Source of the DNA: Spirochaetia bacterium
GTDB lineage: Bacteria; Spirochaetota; Spirochaetia; Treponematales; Breznakiellaceae
Direction: 5' to 3'
DNA length: 5,233 bases
NCBI GenBank assembly: GCA_026002305.1
Contig: BOBI01000111.1
Coordinates: forward strand, 1-5,233
How positions within the stretch are numbered: position 1 is the first letter of the stretch; each line of letters begins with the position of its first letter. Under the pieces are notes generated by a model. That model had not been told where the DNA came from, did not search any database, and was given only the letters and a program-made list of their open reading frames with translations. Positions 1 through 5,075 of the stretch are shown here, one piece after another. Position numbers and translations under genes: made by a program.

Positions 1-76
1 GCAGGGAAAAACTGCATACTGCAAATATTAACAGACGGAGCTACTGGCAAAACCAAACCGCCGCGCTCCGAACCAC
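1..76. other. Intergenic flank at the left edge, no gene seen
   Basis: This is the sequence downstream of the TPR gene, cut by the window edge. No convincing coding sequence is visible. It is GC-rich near 57-76 and holds the words ACCGCCGC (57-64) and GAACCAC (70-76), which recur in the same order and orientation at 5167-5182 near the other edge. That may hint at a dispersed intergenic repeat, but the match is short. No intrinsic terminator with a T-run is evident for the minus-strand operon. Confidence 0.4.
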
Positions 77-115
77 CTAATAAGCTACCGTTAAAAACGG
101 CAAGTTCCGCTTAGG
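76..115. repeat. Nested imperfect palindrome covering the TPR gene's stop
   Basis: An inner perfect hairpin has CCGTT (88-92), a 3-nt AAA loop and AACGG (96-100). An outer imperfect arm pairs CCTAATAAGC (76-85) with GCTTAGG (109-115), with a 3-nt bulge. The element covers the stop codon of the minus-strand TPR gene and most of its last, non-TPR residues. It could be an inserted palindromic repeat of the REP or MITE kind, or a transcription terminator. No clear T-run follows, so the terminator reading is the weaker one. Confidence 0.45.
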
Positions 116-940
116 CAGTACAGTAATAGCAAGTTCACACTTACCCTGTCCGTAATAAATAAGAGCGCGATCAAAATAAAAACTACCGTCGTAGGATTTG
201 ATTTTATATGCTCTTAGAAGATCGCGTAATGCTTTATCCAGCAACAATGAAATATAACTTTCATCATCATGATAATCATTGGCACAAAATTTTATTTCAT
301 CAATATACATATTTTTATCACGACAAATATCTGCCACTGTAAAATAACAACGTCCGCGCCAATGAAAGGCTAATGTTTTTTTGCTTGGGTGATGTGTTGC
401 TTTAGTAAAGTCGGCAATTGCTTTTTTTAACATCCACTTGTTGAAATAGGCAATTCCACGGCCAAAATAAGCATCGTAACAATTAAAGCAACTATCCTCC
501 CATTTTTTACCAAGTTTAATTGCTTCTGTGTAGTTCCATATTGCCATATCATAATACCCTTGTTCTCTGTATGAATCGCCGCGTAACAAATAAGGTGTGG
601 CTTTATTGGGAAAGTAATATATACATGATGTGTAATCTTTGATTGCCTTTATATTATTATCAAAATAGTGATGAACAAAGCCGCGAAGAATATATGCGGC
701 TCTGTATGGGAAACCTAACTGAATAACTTTTGAAAGACACTCAATAGATTTTTGGTAATCATGTTGTGCAAAAAACATATCGGCGCGATCAAGAAAATAT
801 TTATTTAATTGGTCATTTTTTGTAGGTGCTTGCTCTTGTGCCTGTTCCGGATCAGATACGGGGAGTTTTTCTTGCGGCCAACATTCAGGGCAAATAAGAA
901 AATCTTCCGGTATTTCTTTGTTACATTCGTCGCAGATCAT
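77..940 (-). CDS. Zinc-ribbon and TPR-repeat protein
   Basis: A 287-residue cytoplasmic-type protein with no signal peptide or membrane segment. Residues 1-20 carry two CxxC pairs (C3/C6 and C17/C20), a small zinc-ribbon knuckle. A linker rich in Glu, Gln and Pro follows (about 23-45). TPR units then run at about 47-78, 80-113, 114-147 and 155-188, with a degenerate one at 188-247. The signature Gly/Ala/Tyr spacing is clear, for example YLLRGDSYREQGYYDMAIWN. A sixth unit begins at 252 (FYFDRALIYYGQGKCELAIT) but stops half-way, and the last 14 residues look foreign. TPRs are protein-binding scaffolds, so the partner is unknown. The start at 940 is chosen because an AAAGGAGG Shine-Dalgarno lies 10 nt upstream; a longer reading from 994 would overlap the regulator gene and encode that ribosome site. 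The gene follows the WYL regulator by 19 nt, so co-transcription is likely. Sampled stretches are about 25-40% G+C against about 50-55% in ackA, which could reflect transfer. Confidence 0.8.
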   Translation of the reverse strand: MICDECNKEIPEDFLICPECWPQEKLPVSDPEQAQEQAPTKNDQLNKYFLDRADMFFAQHDYQKSIECLSKVIQLGFPYRAAYILRGFVHHYFDNNIKAIKDYTSCIYYFPNKATPYLLRGDSYREQGYYDMAIWNYTEAIKLGKKWEDSCFNCYDAYFGRGIAYFNKWMLKKAIADFTKATHHPSKKTLAFHWRGRCYFTVADICRDKNMYIDEIKFCANDYHDDESYISLLLDKALRDLLRAYKIKSYDGSFYFDRALIYYGQGKCELAITVLPKRNLPFLTVAY

Positions 941-948
941 TTTTACTT

Positions 949-956
949 TGCCTCCT
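949..956 (-). promoter_or_regulatory. Ribosome binding site that fixes the TPR gene start
   Basis: On the minus strand the sequence reads AAAGGAGG-like just before the ATG at 940, with GGAGG at 955-951 and a 10-nt spacer. It lies in the 19-nt gap between the stop of the WYL gene and the TPR start, which fits translation of a second gene on a shared mRNA. Confidence 0.75.
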
Positions 957-959
957 TTG

Positions 960-1955
960 CTAGATATCACACATCTTTCCCATCTCGCGTACATTCATCT
1001 GCCACAAATCGACTAAACTTTTTGGCTCAAGCGGTTTTGCATCACAGCCGTATGAGAGTGTCCACTCCAAAACTTTGGCGAATTGTGAGCTTGTAAAATC
1101 AATGATGATGCCGCGTGATTTTTCAGAATCGAATTCTTCGATTTTTTGATCGCCAGCCCATTTTCGTTCTCGTATCCATAATGCGGATTCGGCATAGAAT
1201 GTTATGCGAAAGTGATATTTTTTATCGTCAACAAAAACGCCAAAAGTGCTGCCGTCTACGCGCCGACGAAAATCAAAATCTTTTGGCAGTTTGAATGTTT
1301 CATCTGTTAAAACAATATCTGTCATGCGTAACAGTGAAAACATTCGCGGCGCATTTCGTTCTTCGGCAAATCCGTAAAGGTGCCAGACGCCGGTATCAAA
1401 CAATAATTGATATGGACGGACTCTGCGGCTTTGCTCATCTGTGTTGTAAATGCCTTTGTAATTAAAGGTGATGACGCGGTTCTCGCGTAACGCGCTGGTT
1501 ACGATGTCCCATGTTGCAAGCGGTATTGTTGACGATGGAAAAGGCGGCACAACAAGGCGGTTTTCGTACCATTGCTGTCCGCCGCCTGTACGCAGCGGCG
1601 CGGTGATGCTTTCAAAAAGGTGATTGGCTGCCTCGTAAATCGGGGTGTCTTTGTAAAGGTCGAGCATATTTTTGGTAAGGCCGAGAGCGAGCATCTCCTC
1701 GCCTGTGGTAAAGCCCGCCGGTAGACGGTAGGTTTTTTCGGCATAATAGTAACCGCGCCGCGAGGTATCGTATTTGATTGGCGCGCCTAGCTGGTTCTTC
1801 ATAAAGTCGATGTCGCGGCTTATTGTGGATATGCTGGTCTCCCATTCGCGGGCGAGCAGTGTTGAGTTAGGGTAGCTTCCGGCGGCAATTTTGCTGTCGA
1901 TAAAGTAGATTCGCGGGAGGCTTGTACGGGGTTGGCTTTTCTTTGCTTTCATCAT
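960..1955 (-). CDS. WYL-domain transcriptional regulator with N-terminal HTH
   Basis: A 331-residue DNA-binding regulator. Residues about 13-72 form a winged helix-turn-helix of the HTH_11/DeoR kind (STLLAREWETSISTISRDID, then RRGYYY in the wing). A helical linker follows (about 80-125). The WYL domain is at about 148-216, with the eponymous motif as W191-H192-L193 in VWHLYGF and conserved Arg at 180, 204 and 210 (RVRPYQ, RMFSLLR). A C-terminal extension of the WCX type fills about 246-327. WYL domains sense ligands, often nucleotides or nucleic acids, and such proteins commonly repress or activate their own locus. Neither the ATG at 1955 nor the ATG at 1952 has a Shine-Dalgarno, and an in-frame TTG at 1985 lacks one too. 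I prefer 1955 because an extended -10 box places the transcript start on it. The gene leads an operon with the TPR gene. The regulated genes are unknown, but self-regulation through the upstream inverted repeat is plausible. Confidence 0.85.
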   Translation of the reverse strand: MMKAKKSQPRTSLPRIYFIDSKIAAGSYPNSTLLAREWETSISTISRDIDFMKNQLGAPIKYDTSRRGYYYAEKTYRLPAGFTTGEEMLALGLTKNMLDLYKDTPIYEAANHLFESITAPLRTGGGQQWYENRLVVPPFPSSTIPLATWDIVTSALRENRVITFNYKGIYNTDEQSRRVRPYQLLFDTGVWHLYGFAEERNAPRMFSLLRMTDIVLTDETFKLPKDFDFRRRVDGSTFGVFVDDKKYHFRITFYAESALWIRERKWAGDQKIEEFDSEKSRGIIIDFTSSQFAKVLEWTLSYGCDAKPLEPKSLVDLWQMNVREMGKMCDI

Positions 1956-1961
1956 TATTTG

Positions 1962-1970
1962 AATATAGCA
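1962..1970 (-). promoter_or_regulatory. Extended -10 promoter box for the WYL gene, predicting a leaderless mRNA
   Basis: The minus strand reads TGCTATATT, an extended -10 (TGN followed by TATATT at 1967-1962). Standard spacing puts +1 at 1955, the A of the proposed ATG, so the mRNA would have no leader. This agrees with the lack of any Shine-Dalgarno. A TTGACA at 1985-1980 is only 12 nt from this -10 and so is not its -35; with 17-nt spacing it would pair with a poorer TCAAAT at 1962-1957. Confidence 0.45.
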
Positions 1971-1988
1971 CAGAATGTCTGTCAAATA

Positions 1989-2022
1989 ATGCTAGAGGTG
2001 AGGGAATATTTTTGTCTAGCAT
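1989..2022. promoter_or_regulatory. Inverted repeat, candidate operator of the WYL regulator
   Basis: The arms ATGCTAGA (1989-1996) and TCTAGCAT (2015-2022) are perfect 8-bp inverted copies separated by 18 bp. The arm centres are 26 bp apart, about two and a half helical turns. Relative to the predicted WYL start at 1955 the element spans about -34 to -67, next to the promoter, where a dimeric regulator could bind. Self-binding by the WYL protein is inference. Confidence 0.5.
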
Positions 2023-2040
2023 GTCATAATAATTGTCATA
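2022..2040. repeat. TGTCATA direct repeat pair
   Basis: TGTCATA occurs at 2022-2028 and 2034-2040, a 12-bp period, immediately beyond the inverted repeat. A related TGTCAAATAAT starts at 1980. These could be extra contact sites for a regulator or the AT-rich upstream part of a promoter. Confidence 0.35.
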
Positions 2041-2358
2041 CTACAAAGCGCTGTAAGTTGTGATTATATAACGAAATATTTTCTGAAGATATTGCATACA
2101 CAAGCACGGGCTGATTTTTTTGGCTTTCGGTATATTTTGCTCTTTTTTATTCTTTCTCATAGCTACTGTTTTTTGTTTTCTTCAAATGACAGCGTTAGTG
2201 ATAGCAATATTTGATAATAATACATCAAAATCAGTGTTAAAATATATTAGAAAATGTCAGCAGGTGTATTGACTAATTCTATATATAATGATAAGTTATA
2301 GTAACAATTCCTAATAAATGACAGTGTGTAATAAGGCTGTGGGATAGGTCTGGTAGTA

Positions 2359-3018
2359 TTACGATCCGAAAGACGCCGCGTAAAGGTTGTCTAAAATATT
2401 TTTGAGCTTGCGGCCATACTCGCGGTCGGCTGCCCAAGTGCCCGCAAGGGCATAAATTGTAGGGGCGCTGCCGTAACGAACCCAGCGGTGGCGCGGGTCA
2501 ACAAGGGTTTGTTTAGGCGGCTCGTCGGTTGCGTAAGCCTTTAAGTGTTGAATTTGCGCGCGCACACCAATTTCAGGTGATGGAAACCGCTCGCCCTCCT
2601 GCCCCGGGCCTATAGAGCCAAGCCCGCAAAAATTATTCATGTCGGGCGTTACAAGGCCGCCGTAAGATAAAAAGCCGGTTTCCAAACACATCTGGGAAAA
2701 CGCCACATCGTGATTAACCCCTTCAATCGCCGCTTCCTCAATATATATTTTTGCGAATTCATCGACAAACGGCTTATCCAGGCGAGGGTTGGACTTTAAC
2801 AAAAAGGCGGCAAGTTTTTCGCCCGCTACCGTACCGTTCCCCAAAATCAAATCCGGCGAGGGCGGCACCGGCTTAACAGGTTTTTCCGGCTTTTCGTGCG
2901 CAGCCTTTTTGGGGGTCGTAGGCGCAGGCATATAAATATTTGCTTTCGACGTACTGGAGCATGAAAAAAGCAAAGTAATGGTAACAAAAATCAACAAAGT
3001 ATGGTTAAAATTTTTCAT
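2359..3018 (-). CDS. Lipoprotein with glucosaminidase-family domain (probable peptidoglycan hydrolase)
   Basis: A 219-residue exported lipoprotein. Residues 1-19 are a signal peptide (K2, then a hydrophobic core LLIFVTITLLF) ending in a lipobox-like LFSC, with C20 as the lipid-modified cysteine. A Lys/Pro/Glu-rich tether (about 31-55) would span from the membrane to the wall. The domain at about 80-215 resembles the glucosaminidase (LytG/AcmA-type) fold: the CLETGFL motif contains the likely catalytic Glu113, followed by NNFCGLG (129-134), a loop with FPSPEIGVRAQIQHLKAY (145-162) and WAADREYGRKL near the end. The expected role is cleavage of the GlcNAc-containing glycan backbone of peptidoglycan at the cell envelope. 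Substrate and activity are family-level inferences. The start is set by the signal peptide; the ATG has no good Shine-Dalgarno, only AT-rich sequence. The gene stands alone, divergent from the dksA-like gene across 146 bp. Confidence 0.8.
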   Translation of the reverse strand: MKNFNHTLLIFVTITLLFSCSSTSKANIYMPAPTTPKKAAHEKPEKPVKPVPPSPDLILGNGTVAGEKLAAFLLKSNPRLDKPFVDEFAKIYIEEAAIEGVNHDVAFSQMCLETGFLSYGGLVTPDMNNFCGLGSIGPGQEGERFPSPEIGVRAQIQHLKAYATDEPPKQTLVDPRHRWVRYGSAPTIYALAGTWAADREYGRKLKNILDNLYAASFGS

Positions 3019-3061
3019 GGTTTATTATCGGCTTATAATCCGTAGTTTTATAATTTAACGA

Positions 3062-3089
3062 ATTTTTCACTTTGGCTTGACATTTTTCA
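3062..3089. repeat. ATTTTTCA direct repeat pair, 20-bp period
   Basis: ATTTTTCA is at 3062-3069 and 3082-3089, exactly 20 bp apart, about two helical turns. The pair lies in the divergent region, about -72 to -45 from the predicted dksA-like transcript start. The position suits an activator site or a UP-like AT-rich element. The repeat brackets the 15-bp shared motif. Confidence 0.4.
3068..3082. repeat. 15-bp exact repeat, copy 1 (upstream of lipoprotein and dksA-like gene)
   Basis: CACTTTGGCTTGACA occurs here and again, in the same orientation, at 4998-5012 upstream of ackA. Chance identity of 15 bp within a window this size is unlikely. On the minus strand it reads TGTCAAGCCAAAGTG, 50 nt upstream of the lipoprotein start. 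It may be a shared regulatory site or part of a dispersed intergenic repeat. Confidence 0.6.
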
Positions 3090-3093
3090 AATT

Positions 3094-3150
3094 TACCATA
3101 GACAAATAAAAGCGCCTATGCTATACTCCTTCCACTTTATCTACCATAGA
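3094..3150. repeat. TACCATAGA repeat pair bracketing the dksA-like promoter
   Basis: TACCATAGA occurs at 3094-3102, overlapping the -35 region, and at 3142-3150, in the 5' leader just before the Shine-Dalgarno. The copies are 48 bp apart in the same orientation. A repressor binding both could block RNA polymerase or loop the DNA, and the downstream copy could also act in the RNA. The function is inferred from position. Confidence 0.45.
3099..3127 (+). promoter_or_regulatory. Sigma-70-type promoter of the dksA-like gene
   Basis: A -35 TAGACA (3099-3104), a 17-nt spacer and a -10 TATACT (3122-3127) preceded by TG at the extended -10 position (TGCTATACT). The predicted start is near 3134, giving a leader of about 31 nt. 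Five of six -35 bases, five of six -10 bases and the extended TG match consensus, so this is the best promoter in the window. Confidence 0.7.
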
Positions 3151-3157
3151 AGAGAGG
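3151..3157 (+). promoter_or_regulatory. Ribosome binding site of the dksA-like gene
   Basis: AGAGAGG is followed by a 7-nt spacer to the ATG at 3165. It immediately follows the second TACCATAGA copy. Confidence 0.7.
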
Positions 3158-3164
3158 TAACGTA

Positions 3165-3521
3165 ATGGAAAAGAATTTTACAAAGAAGATGGAGCAGGCT
3201 TTAACTGCGGTTAAGGCTGAAATTATCGATAAACTTGTCGAAAGTAACAAGGATTTTAAGGAAATCGTCGAAGGCATGGCGCCGAAAGACTTAGCCGATG
3301 TGGCTTCCGACGATATTGACCGGAAAATGATAGAAGCCGTTGGTTCCAAAGAACTTAACAGGCTTAAATTAATAGAGTCCGCAATTACCCGCATAAAACA
3401 GGGTAAATACGGACTCTGCATGAAATGCGGTAAGCGCATTCCCAATGACAGGTTGGAAGCAATTCCCTACGCCCTTCTTTGCATTCAATGTAAATCTGCC
3501 GAAGAGCGCCGGAACCGCTAG
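3165..3521 (+). CDS. dksA: DksA/TraR-family C4 zinc-finger protein
   Basis: A 118-residue protein of the DksA/TraR family, which enters the RNA polymerase secondary channel and, with ppGpp, alters promoter choice. Residues about 5-80 should form the long coiled-coil; the globular end has a C4 zinc finger at C85, C88, C106 and C109 (CxxC, 17 residues, CxxC). The basic tail ends in ERRNR. The coiled-coil tip reads SDDIDRKM (48-55). The two Asp of the DxxDxA motif are kept as D49 and D52, but the Ala appears replaced by Lys54. E. coli DksA is 151 residues; here the shortening is at the N-terminus and about one heptad of the second helix. The start fits the Shine-Dalgarno and the N-terminal sequence. 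The gene is transcribed alone from a strong promoter and converges on ackA, with stop codons overlapping. The family call is firm, but whether it acts like E. coli DksA or as a divergent paralogue is not shown. Confidence 0.88.
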   Translation: MEKNFTKKMEQALTAVKAEIIDKLVESNKDFKEIVEGMAPKDLADVASDDIDRKMIEAVGSKELNRLKLIESAITRIKQGKYGLCMKCGKRIPNDRLEAIPYALLCIQCKSAEERRNR

Positions 3522-4885
3522 CCTACTTCATTCAAAGCGGGCGCCCAAGAGTTTTTGGCAACAATTTTCTTTAAGTTGGGGTCTTTTGCCAAATCCTTTT
3601 TTAGACCTTCCGCACGGGCTTTATTTACATAGTTTTTGTCTTGGAATGAATATTTAAATTTAGTGTGAACATCGTATTTTCCTTCCATGAGGGCGAATGC
3701 GTCTTCAGTCATAACAAGCTCTTCGTCTGTGGGGATTACGTATATCGGCACCTTTGATTTATCGGTGCTGATAATGAACTCGCCGTTGCGGCTGTGCGCC
3801 ATGTTGTTAGCGTTGTCGTCAAGCTCAATACCGATTCCTTCCAGCCCCTCTGTAAACTTTTTGCGCAGGTGTCCGGAGAACTCGCCCACACCGGCTGTAA
3901 AAATAACGGCGTCGCATTTTCCGCCAAGAGCCGCCAAGTATGAACCAATGTATTTACGCACGCGATACGATTCCATTTCTTCCGCTAACTTGCTTCGTTG
4001 ATCGCCTTCTTTTGCGGCTTTTTCAATGTCGCGCCGGTCGTTGTATTTGCCGGTAATGCCCAGCAAACCCGATTTCTTGTTAAGGGTTGCTTCCATATCG
4101 ACGGCGCTCATTCCGGCTTTGCGCATAACGTAGAACGCGGTAGCCGTATCCATATCGCCGGCGCGTGTGCCCATAATAAGACCCTCAAGCGGGGTAATAC
4201 CCATTGATGTATCGTAGCTGCAGCCGTCTTTTACACAACATACCGATGAGCCGTTTCCAATGTGGCAGATAATAAGGTTTGTCTTTGTAGGGTCTTTGCC
4301 AAGAAGCACGGCGGCACGTTTTGCCACATAGAGGAACGATGTACCGTGGAAACCATAACGGCGCACAGAATATTTCTCGTACCATTCGTAGGGTACCGCG
4401 TAAAGGAAGTGTTCCGGCGGCATTGTCTGGTGCCAAGCAGTGTCCATAACGGCGCAGTGCGGAACATCCGGCAGAACCTTTTTTGCCGCGACAATACCCA
4501 TTATATTAGCCGGAATGTGTAGGGGGCCAAGATCCTTAACCTGCTCGAAAACATCAAGCGCTTTATCATCAACAATAACCGATTTGGTGAATTTATCGCC
4601 GCCATGCAGAACGCGGTGCCCCACAGCCTTAATCGTGCTCATGTCGGACATAACACCGTGCTCTTTATCGGTAAGCGTTTTTAGAATAAGCTCGACCGCC
4701 GCGGTATGATCCGGACAGTTCTGCTTTAAAGTAAATTCCTCTTTGCCCTTTGGTTTGTGCTCAATCCACGAACCGTCAAAAGTTACCTTCTCCACAACCC
4801 CGACAGCGAGCACATCTTTTTTATCCCAATCATAAACCTGATACTTTGCGGAGCTGGAGCCGCAATTCAATACTAAAATAATCAT
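3518..4885 (-). CDS. ackA: Acetate kinase
   Basis: Catalyses acetyl phosphate + ADP to acetate + ATP, reversibly, in the cytoplasm; with phosphotransacetylase it yields ATP from acetyl-CoA. The fold is the ASKHA (acetate and sugar kinase/Hsc70/actin) type. Residues fall at the same numbers as in the Methanosarcina thermophila enzyme: N7, S10 and S12 in LNCGSSS, R91 in GHRVLHGG, H123, D148, H180 in GFHGTS and R241 in GTRAGD. The phosphate loop HIGNGSS is at 208-214. The catalytic Glu is E388 in [11 protein letters not shown]. The loop usually read as GxGEN is GVGEF here, with Phe336. The length of 455 residues exceeds the usual 400 or so because of a Lys-rich tail after about 402. The start matches the conserved N-terminus and has a GGAGG 4 nt upstream. 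No pta gene is visible in the window. It converges on the dksA-like gene with a shared CTAG at the stops. Confidence 0.97.
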   Translation of the reverse strand: MIILVLNCGSSSAKYQVYDWDKKDVLAVGVVEKVTFDGSWIEHKPKGKEEFTLKQNCPDHTAAVELILKTLTDKEHGVMSDMSTIKAVGHRVLHGGDKFTKSVIVDDKALDVFEQVKDLGPLHIPANIMGIVAAKKVLPDVPHCAVMDTAWHQTMPPEHFLYAVPYEWYEKYSVRRYGFHGTSFLYVAKRAAVLLGKDPTKTNLIICHIGNGSSVCCVKDGCSYDTSMGITPLEGLIMGTRAGDMDTATAFYVMRKAGMSAVDMEATLNKKSGLLGITGKYNDRRDIEKAAKEGDQRSKLAEEMESYRVRKYIGSYLAALGGKCDAVIFTAGVGEFSGHLRKKFTEGLEGIGIELDDNANNMAHSRNGEFIISTDKSKVPIYVIPTDEELVMTEDAFALMEGKYDVHTKFKYSFQDKNYVNKARAEGLKKDLAKDPNLKKIVAKNSWAPALNEVG

Positions 4886-4889
4886 AAGA

Positions 4890-4894
4890 CCTCC
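4890..4894 (-). promoter_or_regulatory. Ribosome binding site of ackA
   Basis: GGAGG on the minus strand lies only 4 nt before the ATG at 4885, a short but workable spacing. It supports the start that gives the conserved N-terminus. Confidence 0.7.
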
Positions 4895-4908
4895 ATAAAT
4901 AGAATTTA

Positions 4909-4919
4909 ATAAGACTTAT
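4909..4919. promoter_or_regulatory. 11-bp palindrome at the predicted ackA transcript start
   Basis: ATAAGACTTAT is a perfect palindrome with a single central base. It overlaps the transcript start predicted near 4917 from the candidate -10 at 4929-4924, so it would suit a repressor site. Short AT-rich palindromes also arise by chance. Confidence 0.3.
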
Positions 4920-4923
4920 CCAT

Positions 4924-4950
4924 TTTATAACACTGTTTGCCTGTTTGCAA
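4924..4950 (-). promoter_or_regulatory. Candidate ackA promoter
   Basis: On the minus strand a -10 TATAAA (4929-4924) follows a weak TTGCAA (4950-4945) by 15 nt. The -10 is good; the -35 matches four of six bases and the spacing is short. The predicted leader is about 32 nt. Confidence 0.35.
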
Positions 4951-4956
4951 GGCAAA
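4936..4956. repeat. TTTGCC/GGCAAA hairpin with tandem CTGTTTGC
   Basis: TTTGCC (4936-4941) can pair with GGCAAA (4951-4956), or with a second GGCAAA at 4961-4966. It overlaps a tandem pair of CTGTTTGC (4933-4940, 4941-4948). It lies just upstream of the candidate ackA -10 and could be a binding site. No T-run follows, so I do not call a terminator. Confidence 0.35.
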
Positions 4957-4997
4957 TGAAGGCAAAAAAGGACGCAACCCCGCGCCGCCGCTCCAAG

Positions 4998-5012
4998 CAC
5001 TTTGGCTTGACA
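4998..5012. repeat. 15-bp exact repeat, copy 2 (upstream of ackA)
   Basis: CACTTTGGCTTGACA, identical to 3068-3082 and in the same orientation. Here it is 113 nt upstream of the ackA start and is part of a local inverted repeat, CAAGC (4994-4998) with GCTTG (5005-5009). The TTGACA looks like a -35, but no matching -10 follows on the plus strand, which favours a protein site or repeat fragment over a promoter. Confidence 0.6.
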
Positions 5013-5064
5013 AGCGTCCGGCGGGTGCACCAAAAAATCGAGTGTTTTTAGGCGGTCGACAAAA

Positions 5065-5075
5065 GCCTGTTTGCA
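5065..5075. repeat. GCCTGTTTGCA direct repeat, second copy
   Basis: This 11-bp word is also at 4939-4949, 126 bp to the left. The shorter core TGTTTGCA appears a third time at 5188-5195, about 120 bp further on. The intervening sequences are not clearly alike, apart from a TTGACA at 5007-5012 and 5134-5139, so a decayed tandem array of about 120 bp is possible but not shown. Confidence 0.35.

Larger units (their letters stand above)
1956..2358. other. AT-rich 403-bp intergenic region upstream of the WYL gene
   Basis: This lies between the lipoprotein stop and the WYL start. It is strongly AT-rich and holds regulatory-looking words near its left end (inverted repeat, TGTCATA direct repeats, extended -10). 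TGTCA or TGACA occurs at 1980-1984, 2022-2026, 2034-2038, 2187-2191, 2255-2259 and 2319-2323, and AAATGACAG occurs twice (2184-2192, 2316-2324). Short open frames exist (2041-2160 minus; 2186-2272 plus), but none has a ribosome site. No clear terminator hairpin for the lipoprotein gene was found. Confidence 0.5.

Noticed and set aside
77..124. A frameshift at the end of the TPR gene
   Set aside because: I read the other two minus-strand frames past residue 273 and none restores a TPR-like helix, so replacement or truncation fits better than a simple indel.
941..994. A longer start for the TPR protein at 994
   Set aside because: It would translate the good Shine-Dalgarno at 949-956 and overlap the WYL gene by about 35 nt, and the extra 18 residues precede the zinc-ribbon without adding a motif.
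1956..1985. TTG start at 1985 for the WYL regulator
   Set aside because: No ribosome site precedes it, and the added 10 residues lie across the extended -10 promoter. The HTH is complete from the ATG at 1955.
2041..2160. A 39-codon minus-strand frame, basic product beginning MRKNKKEQN
   Set aside because: No ribosome site and no known family; AT-rich sequence gives such frames by chance.
2186..2272. A 28-codon plus-strand frame beginning MTALVIAIFD
   Set aside because: No Shine-Dalgarno before it and no supporting promoter; its start overlaps one of the AAATGACAG words.
2269..2289. TTGACT followed by TATAAT on the plus strand as a promoter
   Set aside because: The two hexamers are only 9 bp apart, and no plus-strand gene follows before 3165.
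3077..3105. TTGACA at 3077-3082 as the -35 of the dksA-like gene
   Set aside because: The perfect hexamer has no good -10 at 16-18 nt. TAGACA with TGCTATACT downstream is better placed.
3539..3546. GGGCGCCC palindrome as a terminator for the dksA-like gene
   Set aside because: It is loopless, lies in the ackA coding end, and has only a distant T-run.
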